A stretch of 64,000 nucleotides of DNA from JAHJCL01 sp043818355 (GTDB lineage: Bacteria > Patescibacteriota > Minisyncoccia > Minisyncoccales > DG-74-3). Of the stretch, positions 58,039-64,000 are shown one piece after another. Under the pieces are notes generated by a model, which made no database searches, was not told the DNA's origin, and worked only from the letters and a program-made list of their open reading frames with translations. Position numbers and translations under genes: made by a program. The stretch is taken from the NCBI GenBank assembly GCA_043818355.1, contig JBDRFX010000021.1:3772-67771 (forward strand). Direction: 5' to 3'. Each line of letters begins with the position of its first letter. The first letter of the stretch is position 1.

Positions 58039-59136
58039 ATGGCTGATTTAAATGAAAAAAAAGAAAGTCAATTCGTTGAATATTTGGATCAAATGAAGCC
58101 CAAGATAGATGACATTATTAATAAGTATATGCCAAGAAAGGCTTCGGAAAAGTGGGCAGATTTTGTTTTTGGAAAGCCTCATTATGCCTATAGCTTAGAG
58201 GCAGCCGAAGCCACATTGTTGAATCCTTTTTGGGATCTTATGGACAGGGGAGGTAAAAGATGGAGACCAGTTCTGTTTTTATTAATAGCGGAAGCTATTG
58301 GTGGAGATATAGAAAAAATTAAAGATATAGTTTTAGTTCCAGAGATTGTTCATAACGGAACATTAATGATAGATGATATTGAAGATCAGGGAGAGCTTAG
58401 GCGAGGAAAACCTTGTATTCATAAGATATTTGGAGTAGATGTTGCTATTAATGCCGGGAATTTCATGTATTTTTATCCTTTATTGGCTTTTTCTAAAAAT
58501 AAAGAGAAATTCAGTCCAGAGATTTTATCTAAAGCCTATGAGGTTTATGCACAAGAAATGATGAACGTTGCTCTTGGTCAAGGTACAGATATTTTTTGGC
58601 ACAATGGTAGGGCAGTTAATATTTCAGAAGATGAATATTTGCAGATGTGTGCATTTAAAACAGGATGTCTTTCTAGAATGTCAGCAAAGTTAGCAGTTAT
58701 TTTTTCTGAAGGTTCTGAAGAGCTTGTAGAAGCTGCGGGGAGAGTAGCTGAAGCCATTGGTGTTGCATTCCAAATTCAGGATGACATACTTGACGTTGTT
58801 GCTTCAGACGAAGGGAGGACTGATTTTGGAAAGGCATTTGGTAACGACATTAAAGAAGGAAAAAGAACTTTAATGGTTATTCATGCTTTGCAAAAAGCTT
58901 CAGAGGAAGATAAAGTCAGATTGATAGAGATTTTAGATAAACACACAGATGATATGGATGAAAGAAGAGAGGCAATTGAGATTATTAAAAAATATGACAG
59001 TATTAATTATGCTAGGGGAAAAGCAAAAAAAATTATGGCTGATGCTTGGGCAGAAGCAAATAAATTGCTTTCAGAGTCAGAAGCAAAAACAAGATTAGAA
59101 GAATTTGTTAATTTCTTAATAACAAGAAAAATATAA
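58039..59136 (+). CDS. Trans-polyprenyl (GGPP-type) diphosphate synthase
   Basis: The 365-aa all-alpha synthase has GGKRWRP (71-77), first Asp-rich motif D112-D-x-x-D116 (MIDDIEDQGELRRGKP), and second Asp-rich motif D248-D-x-x-D252 (FQIQDDILD). It condenses IPP with allylic diphosphates. Residues before the first motif are small (Gly-Thr at -5/-4), so no bulky stop at C15 is evident; C20 fits the next gene, a GGGP synthase whose ATG overlaps this stop (TAATG). Confidence 0.88.
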   Translation: MADLNEKKESQFVEYLDQMKPKIDDIINKYMPRKASEKWADFVFGKPHYAYSLEAAEATLLNPFWDLMDRGGKRWRPVLFLLIAEAIGGDIEKIKDIVLVPEIVHNGTLMIDDIEDQGELRRGKPCIHKIFGVDVAINAGNFMYFYPLLAFSKNKEKFSPEILSKAYEVYAQEMMNVALGQGTDIFWHNGRAVNISEDEYLQMCAFKTGCLSRMSAKLAVIFSEGSEELVEAAGRVAEAIGVAFQIQDDILDVVASDEGRTDFGKAFGNDIKEGKRTLMVIHALQKASEEDKVRLIEILDKHTDDMDERREAIEIIKKYDSINYARGKAKKIMADAWAEANKLLSESEAKTRLEEFVNFLITRKI

Positions 59137-59918
59137 TGCAAAAAATAGGAAAAGTAGAAAAATATATTCAAGATAAAATTGCTAAAGAGGGTGCTGTTTT
59201 AGTGATCTTAATTGATCCTTGCGATTATCAGAGCCCTCAAAAAGCAATAGAAACAGCGGTTCTTGCTTCTAAAGCAGGAGTTGATGTTATTTCTATTGGT
59301 GGTAGCACAGAAGCTCAAGGTCAATTATTAGACGAAGTAACCAAAGGAATAAAGGAAAAAATTAAAACTCCTACTTTGTTATTCCCAGGCAACATTGCCA
59401 CAATATCTAGTTATGCGGATGCAATAATGTTCATGTCTTTATTGAATTCCAGAAATCCTTATTGGATTTCTCAAGCTCAAATGTTAGCAGCTCCAGTGAT
59501 TAGAAAATCTAAAATAGAGCCAATTCCTATTGGATATATTCTGGTGTCCCCAGGAGGAACAGCTGGCTGGGTTGGAGATGCTAATTTGATACCAAGAAAC
59601 AAGCCAAAAATTGCATCAGCCTTAGCCTTATCTGCTGAATATTCTGGCCAAAGAATGGTTTATACAGATGTAGGATCAGCTTCACCCGAACATGTTCCTT
59701 TAGAAATGATTTCTATGGTTAGTAAAACAATTTCAGTTCCATATATTGTTGGTGGTGGAATTAAAAATCCAGAACAGGCAGGGAAGGTTGTTGAGGCGGG
59801 AGCTGATGTGTTGTTTGTTGGAACAGCAGCAGAAAATTCAAAAGACGTTAAAAAGCTTGTTGGAGAGTTTGTGAAGATTATTAAAGAAAAAGGCAAAGAA
59901 AAGTTAAAAAATAAATAG
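59136..59918 (+). CDS. Geranylgeranylglyceryl phosphate synthase, group II
   Basis: The 260-aa TIM barrel has LIDP (25-28), the phosphate-binding GGS (55-57), TLLFPGN (80-86), FMSLLNSRNPYW (99-110, the group II signature), IGYILVSPGGTAGWVGDA, YTDVGS (176-181), GGGIK (206-210) and VGT (228-230). It forms the first ether bond between GGPP and sn-glycerol-1-phosphate. The usual Y-x-E has Asp (D178) instead of Glu. The group I PcrB heptaprenyl enzymes lack SLLNSRNP, so the archaeal-type reaction is favoured. Confidence 0.9.
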   Translation: MQKIGKVEKYIQDKIAKEGAVLVILIDPCDYQSPQKAIETAVLASKAGVDVISIGGSTEAQGQLLDEVTKGIKEKIKTPTLLFPGNIATISSYADAIMFMSLLNSRNPYWISQAQMLAAPVIRKSKIEPIPIGYILVSPGGTAGWVGDANLIPRNKPKIASALALSAEYSGQRMVYTDVGSASPEHVPLEMISMVSKTISVPYIVGGGIKNPEQAGKVVEAGADVLFVGTAAENSKDVKKLVGEFVKIIKEKGKEKLKNK

Positions 59919-59919
59919 T

Positions 59920-60585
59920 ATGGCCATTAATTCTGTTTTGTTAATATTTTTGTCTTATGCATTGGGATCTATTCCTTTTGGCTATATTTTTACGAATCTT
60001 TTTAGTGATAAAAATATTTTAGAGATTGGTTGGAAAAAAACATCAGGCAGTAATGTTTTGAAGAATGTTGGTTTTGTGCCAGGACTCTTAACAGCACTAT
60101 TTGATATATTTAAGGGTTATCTTGCTATTAAGATGGCGCAATATTTTGGAGAGCCAAATTTAGTGCAAGCTTTATGTGGAGTGGCTGCAGTTATTGGTCA
60201 TAATTGGTCTTTGTTTTTAAACTTTAATGGAGGAAGAGGAATAGGAACTTTTGGAGGAGTATTGTTGGCCTTTAACTCAACTCTTTTCTATATAGCTTTG
60301 AGCTTAGTTGTTTCTTTCGGAATAGTTTGGAATGCTTCAATCGGTACAATCCTGGCTTTATTTGCCACTATTTTTTATGCTAATGTTTTCGGACAAGCTG
60401 ATTCAGCTGGCTTATTCGGTAAAATAGTTTTAATCCCGATTTTTCTTAAAAGATTAAGTCCAATTAAAGAGTTGAAAGATCCGGAATATAGAAAAAAAGT
60501 ATTGCTCAATCGTATTATTTTTGACGATGAAGTATCTAAAGACTTCAGAGTTAAGAGGATAATAAAAAAATTGACAGATAGATAA
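59920..60585 (+). CDS. plsY: PlsY-like glycerol-phosphate acyltransferase, copy 2 (divergent)
   Basis: The 221-aa protein has PlsY topology and landmarks: LGSIPFGYIFTNLF, KKTSGSNVLKNVG (conserved Arg replaced by Lys), FDIFKGYLAI, and IGHNWSLFLNFNGGRGIGT (GGKG changed to GGRG). It follows the GGGP synthase by one base, within the isoprenoid operon. Two conservative changes at motif residues suggest a relaxed or altered acyl-phosphate or glycerol-phosphate specificity. It may acylate the same glycerol-phosphate pool or serve as a branch point between ester and ether lipids. Confidence 0.82.
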   Translation: MAINSVLLIFLSYALGSIPFGYIFTNLFSDKNILEIGWKKTSGSNVLKNVGFVPGLLTALFDIFKGYLAIKMAQYFGEPNLVQALCGVAAVIGHNWSLFLNFNGGRGIGTFGGVLLAFNSTLFYIALSLVVSFGIVWNASIGTILALFATIFYANVFGQADSAGLFGKIVLIPIFLKRLSPIKELKDPEYRKKVLLNRIIFDDEVSKDFRVKRIIKKLTDR

Positions 60586-60598
60586 AGTATGGTATACT
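60571..60598 (+). promoter_or_regulatory. Promoter of the nusA operon
   Basis: TTGACA (60571-60576) and TATACT (60593-60598), 16-bp spacer, begin inside the last codons of PlsY copy 2. A leader of about 37 nt follows with a 6-bp hairpin TCCGTT/AACGGA (60608-60613 with 60618-60623). Confidence 0.7.
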
Positions 60599-60641
60599 TT
60601 AACGTAGTCCGTTGAAAAACGGATATTTTAATTAAAAAAAT

Positions 60642-61907
60642 ATGGATATAAAAAATTTTGTATCAGTTGTGAATGAAATTGCCGAAGAAAAAGGTATTTC
60701 TGCTGAAAAAGTGTTTGAAACTATTGAACAAGCGATAGCAGCAGCATATAAAAAGGATTATGGCGAAAGAGGTCAAATCATTCAGGCTAAGCTTGATATA
60801 GAAACAAGCAAGCTTTTGTTTTGGCAAATAAAAAAAGTGGTAGAAGAAAGTATGATTTATTCAGATGAAGAACTTGAACAAATGAAAGAAGATGAAATGG
60901 AAAGAATAGAAGATCCAGAAGAAGGAAAGAAAATTAGATTCAATCCAGAAAAGCATATAATGCTTGGGGATGCTCAAAAAATTCAAAAAGATATTCAAGT
61001 TGATGAAGATTTAAAAATTCCTCTTGAAATGCGTGAAGAATATGGAAGAATAGCAGCTCAAACTGCTAAACAGGTTATCATGCAGAAATTAAGAGAAGCA
61101 GAGAGAGAAAGTGTATTTACAGATTATAAAGACAAGGAAGGAGAAATTATCTCAGGAATTATACAGAGAATTGAGAATAACAATGTTTTTGTTGATATTG
61201 GAAAAACCCTTGGAATTTTAATTAGAGAAGAGCAGGTTCCCGGTGAATTTTATAGACCAAATCAAAGATTAAAATTCTTTGTTGTTAAGGTGGAAGATAC
61301 AACCAAGGGAGCCAAAGTCTTTTTGTCTAGAAGTTATCCTAAATTGATTACTAAGCTTTTTGAATTAGAAGTTCCAGAAATAGCTGATAATCAGGTTGAA
61401 ATAAAATCTATTGCCAGAGAAGCAGGTTCTAGAACAAAGATTGCAGTTTTTTCTTTGGCTGAAGGCATAGACCCAATTGGAGCTACTGTTGGTCAAAGAG
61501 GAACAAGAGTGCAAGCAGTTATTAATGAATTGGGAGGAGAAAAGATTGATGTTATTGAATGGTCTGATGATCCAGCAAAATTTATTGCCAATGCATTATC
61601 CCCTGCCAAAGTTTTTGAAGTTAAGATTTTACCTAAAAATAAAGTAGTTTGCTTGGTTCCAGAAGATCAGCTTTCTTTAGCTATTGGGAAGGACGGGCAG
61701 AACGTTAGATTAGCTGCTAAGTTAACTGGCTGGAAGATTGATGTTAAAAGTGTTGACGATGATAGTGTTGATGATATTGTGAAGAGGGCGGAAGAAGAGG
61801 TCTTGGAAGAAGCAAAGCCAGTCAAGAAAGCGAAGAAGGTTAAAAAAGAAAAAAAAGAAAAGAAAGAAACCAAAAAAACCAAGATTAAAGTAAAAAAAGA
61901 AAAATGA
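60642..61907 (+). CDS. nusA: Transcription termination/antitermination factor NusA
   Basis: The 421-aa protein has the N-terminal RNA polymerase-binding domain, an S1 domain (GEIISGIIQRIENNNVFVDIGKTLGIL), and KH1-KH2 (GATVGQRGTRVQAVINELGGEKIDVIEW; LAIGKDGQNVRLAAKLTGWKIDV). The C-terminal acidic repeats of E. coli NusA are missing; a Lys/Glu-rich tail replaces them. It controls pausing and termination. Its stop overlaps the pyrophosphatase start (ATGA). Confidence 0.96.
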   Translation: MDIKNFVSVVNEIAEEKGISAEKVFETIEQAIAAAYKKDYGERGQIIQAKLDIETSKLLFWQIKKVVEESMIYSDEELEQMKEDEMERIEDPEEGKKIRFNPEKHIMLGDAQKIQKDIQVDEDLKIPLEMREEYGRIAAQTAKQVIMQKLREAERESVFTDYKDKEGEIISGIIQRIENNNVFVDIGKTLGILIREEQVPGEFYRPNQRLKFFVVKVEDTTKGAKVFLSRSYPKLITKLFELEVPEIADNQVEIKSIAREAGSRTKIAVFSLAEGIDPIGATVGQRGTRVQAVINELGGEKIDVIEWSDDPAKFIANALSPAKVFEVKILPKNKVVCLVPEDQLSLAIGKDGQNVRLAAKLTGWKIDVKSVDDDSVDDIVKRAEEEVLEEAKPVKKAKKVKKEKKEKKETKKTKIKVKKEK

Positions 61908-62842
61908 AAGAAGTCATTGTAATTGGTCATAAAAATCCTGATACAGATTCTGTGGTTTCTGCCATAGTAATGAGTCAGTTAATTAATCAGGCTCAAGGTC
62001 CTGTTTCTGGAAATGCTATTCCTAAAATATCAGGAAGGCCAAATAAAGAAACAGAATTTGTTTTAAATCATTTTGAACAGGATGCTCCAGACATAGTTGA
62101 GAGTTTGGTTGGGGAGGATGTGTTTTTAATAGATCATAGTGAATTTTCTCAATCTGTTGATGGAATTGAAGAAGCCAATTTGGTTGGGGTTTTAGACCAT
62201 CACAATATGGGAGGAATTAAAACAGCTTCTTCTATATTCTATAAGGCTGAACCCATTGGTAGCACGGCTACAATTATAGCTAAGATTTTTTCTGGACGTA
62301 ATATTGAGCTTAATAAAAAACAAGCCGGCTTATTGTTGGCTGCTATTATTTCAGACACTTTAAAATTTACCTCTCCCACCACAACTAAAATAGATAAAGA
62401 TGTTGCTCAAAAATTAGTTGAAATTTCTGGAGAAGATATTGATCAATTAGCAGAAGCTATGTTTGAAGCAAAGTCAGATATTTTTGGAATTTCTGCTTTG
62501 GAATTAGTTTCTAAAGATTATAAGGAATTTGAAGTTGGAGGCAAGAAATTTGGTATTGGCGTTTGGGAAACAGTAAAGCCAGAAAAAATAGAAGCATTAA
62601 AAGAAGAAATATTATTTTCTTTAGAAAAAACCAAAGAAGAAAAAGGATTAGATTTAATATTCTTTGGCATAGTAGACATTATTGGAAATAAAACAAAAGT
62701 TATCTTTTTAGATTCAGACAAAGAAGCATTAGAAGAAGTGTTTGGAATTCAATCAAACAACAATAGTCTTGTATTAGAAGGAGTGGTTTCAAGAAAGAAA
62801 CAGATGGCTCCATTAGTAATTAACTATTTTGAAAAAAAATGA
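61904..62842 (+). CDS. ppaC: Manganese-dependent inorganic pyrophosphatase (family II)
   Basis: The 312-aa DHH phosphoesterase has VIGHKNPDTDSVVSAI, LIDHSEFSQSV, the DHH motif (VGVLDHHNMGGI), ISDTLKFTSPTTT, and the C-terminal DHHA2 domain ending VVSRKKQMAPLV (SRKKQ phosphate clamp). It hydrolyses PPi, which prenyl synthases, CarS and other synthetases release. Four-base overlaps link it to nusA and trigger factor. Confidence 0.93.
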   Translation: MKEVIVIGHKNPDTDSVVSAIVMSQLINQAQGPVSGNAIPKISGRPNKETEFVLNHFEQDAPDIVESLVGEDVFLIDHSEFSQSVDGIEEANLVGVLDHHNMGGIKTASSIFYKAEPIGSTATIIAKIFSGRNIELNKKQAGLLLAAIISDTLKFTSPTTTKIDKDVAQKLVEISGEDIDQLAEAMFEAKSDIFGISALELVSKDYKEFEVGGKKFGIGVWETVKPEKIEALKEEILFSLEKTKEEKGLDLIFFGIVDIIGNKTKVIFLDSDKEALEEVFGIQSNNNSLVLEGVVSRKKQMAPLVINYFEKK

Positions 62843-63702
62843 ACATATCTGTAACAAAATTACCAAAATCAGAAATAGAGCTATTATTTGAAATTTCTGT
62901 TGAAGAATTTGAAAAACATATTGATCAGGCAATTAAAAATTTAGGAGTCAATATTGAAGCTCCTGGTTTTAGAAAGGGAAACGCTCCCAAAGAGATAGTA
63001 GAAAAACAGATTGGAGAAGAAAAGATTTTATTTGCAGCCGCTGACCTAGCTATTCAAGAAAACTATATTAAGGCGCTAGATGAAAAAGGAATTGAAGTAG
63101 TAGCATCTCCAAAAATAGAAATTGTGAAATTAGCCAAAGACAATCCTTTTGAATTTAAAGCCACTACAGCTGTTTTACCAGAAATAGAGCTTCCCTCTTA
63201 CAAAGAGATTGTTGGTAAGCTAAAGAAAAAATCAGTTGAAGTTACCAAAGAAGAAATAGAAAAGATTAGAAAAGAAAAGGAGAAATGGGAGATAGAAAAA
63301 TTAAGACAAGAAATGTTAGAAAAAATAGCCGAGAAAGCTAAAATAGAAATTCCAGAAACTCTTTTAGAACAAGAGAAATTAAGAATGTTGGAGAATTTTA
63401 AAAAAGGAGTAACTGGAAACCTACAGATTGGTTTTGAAGAATATTTAAAAAAAGTAGGTAAAACAGAAAAAGAAATATTAGACTCTTTTTCATCAGAGGT
63501 CGAGAAAAGAGTAAAAACATCTTTAGTTCTCAGGGAGATTGGGAAACTTGAAAAGATTGAGGTTACAGAAAAAGAGATTGACGAAGATATCAAGAAATCT
63601 CCAGCTCCTAATGTTCAATCAGAACAAATGAGGAATTATACTAAAGAAGTTTTAAGACATGAGAAAACTTTTCAACTATTAGAGGGTTTTCTTAGAAATT
63701 AA
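62839..63702 (+). CDS. tig: Trigger factor lacking the PPIase domain
   Basis: The 287-aa protein keeps the N-terminal ribosome-binding domain (about 1-145) with the GFRKGNAPKEIV signature and the C-terminal helical chaperone domain (about 150-287; LEQEKLRMLENFKKG...). The FKBP-type peptidyl-prolyl isomerase domain that normally separates them (~100 residues) is absent; VEVTKEEIEKIRKEKEK runs straight into the C-domain. It would still shelter nascent chains. It precedes clpP, the usual tig-clpP order. Confidence 0.9.
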   Translation: MNISVTKLPKSEIELLFEISVEEFEKHIDQAIKNLGVNIEAPGFRKGNAPKEIVEKQIGEEKILFAAADLAIQENYIKALDEKGIEVVASPKIEIVKLAKDNPFEFKATTAVLPEIELPSYKEIVGKLKKKSVEVTKEEIEKIRKEKEKWEIEKLRQEMLEKIAEKAKIEIPETLLEQEKLRMLENFKKGVTGNLQIGFEEYLKKVGKTEKEILDSFSSEVEKRVKTSLVLREIGKLEKIEVTEKEIDEDIKKSPAPNVQSEQMRNYTKEVLRHEKTFQLLEGFLRN

Positions 63703-63707
63703 AAAAT

Positions 63708-64000
63708 ATGGTTTTAATACCAACTGTTATAGAAAAAACTCAAAGAGGAGAAAGAGCCTATGATATTTATTCTAGACTTTTAAAAGATAGAATAATCTTT
63801 TTGGCTGGCCCAATTAATGACGCTCTAGCCAACTCAATCATAGCTCAGTTTTTATTCTTAGCCTCTCAAGACCCTAAGAAGGGCATTAAGCTATATATTA
63901 ATACTCCAGGAGGCTCTGTGACCGCAGGATTGGCCATTTACGACACAATGCAGTACATTAGATGTCCTATATCAACTGTTTGTGTAGGATTAGCTGCTTC
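63708..64000 (+). CDS. clpP: ATP-dependent Clp protease proteolytic subunit, 5' part
   Basis: From ATG at 63708 the frame is open to the window end (97 codons). It shows VIEKTQRGERAYDIYSRLLK, RIIFLAGPINDALAN and the oxyanion loop YINTPGGSVTAGLAIYDTMQ (SPGG replaced by TPGG). The sequence ends at VGLAAS, just at the nucleophile region (G-x-A-A/S-S). Cytoplasmic serine protease working with ClpX/ClpC. Confidence 0.95.
   Translation, partial: MVLIPTVIEKTQRGERAYDIYSRLLKDRIIFLAGPINDALANSIIAQFLFLASQDPKKGIKLYINTPGGSVTAGLAIYDTMQYIRCPISTVCVGLAA

Noticed and set aside
59136..59918. PcrB heptaprenylglyceryl phosphate synthase
   Set aside because: The SLLNSRNPYW segment and length fit group II GGGP synthases better than the shorter PcrB enzymes.
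1..64000. CRISPR arrays, insertion sequences, prophage
   Set aside because: No regularly spaced repeats, transposase, integrase or phage structural genes were seen in the window.

Overview
The window is one contiguous AT-rich bacterial segment. It looks like a member of the Patescibacteria / Candidate Phyla Radiation (Parcubacteria-like). Reasons: gene content is compact and reduced, several housekeeping proteins are shortened (a MurE-like ligase without its N-terminal domain, trigger factor without a PPIase domain, a free-standing 5'-3' exonuclease), Shine-Dalgarno sequences are mostly absent, tRNAs lack an encoded CCA, and there is a chromosomal VirB4/PrgI/VirB6-type secretion locus. The taxonomic call is inference from gene content; no rRNA is present.

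Layout. 1-12.5 kb: HD hydrolase (partial), greA, an endonuclease Q-like PHP enzyme, an amino acid permease behind an unidentified structured RNA, a Trm9-like methyltransferase divergent from Elp3, NIF3, HtpX/LemA, a MurE-like ligase, uvrB and rpsT. 12.5-18 kb: holA, then a five-gene signalling operon (membrane coiled-coil protein, amino-acid-type binding protein, histidine kinase, two single-domain receivers). 18-25 kb: 5'-3' exonuclease, tsaE, pilB-like ATPase, a second structured RNA, lamin-tail surface protein, yebC, ruvC, a very acidic 63-aa protein, tyrS, and a 0.5-kb interval holding two candidate small ORFs and RNA structure. 25-31.6 kb: PBP1A and the classical origin region dnaN-dnaA / rpmH-rnpA-yidC-jag. 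31.6-42 kb: a type IV secretion-like operon led by rsmA. 42-51 kb: cell-wall hydrolases, DksA-like protein, pnp, NYN protein, rpsO, three tRNAs and cca.

51-60.6 kb is the most remarkable part. It carries homologues of nearly every step of archaeal membrane-lipid synthesis: a trans-polyprenyl diphosphate (GGPP-type) synthase, a group II geranylgeranylglyceryl phosphate synthase, a UbiA-family DGGGP synthase, a geranylgeranyl reductase, a CDP-archaeol synthase (CarS) and a CDP-alcohol phosphatidyltransferase. These are interleaved with bacterial acyl-lipid functions: two divergent PlsY proteins and a DhaL-DegV fatty-acid-kinase-like fusion. Only glycerol-1-phosphate dehydrogenase is not seen here. 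The UbiA gene and the GGPP/GGGP synthase operon face away from each other from what appears to be a shared, self-complementary -35 hexamer. 60.6-64 kb holds nusA, a family II pyrophosphatase, a minimal trigger factor and the start of clpP.

Regulation. Good sigma70-like promoters (TTGACA/TATAAT types) can be read at many gene starts, and some place the start codon at or next to the predicted transcription start (yebC, the lamin-tail gene, the 28-aa ORF). Several promoters drive long, strongly base-paired leaders or RNAs that match no RNA family I can name. Two short 3'-end gene fragments (greA tail copies, sensor coiled-coil tail) survive in intergenic DNA with mainly synonymous differences.
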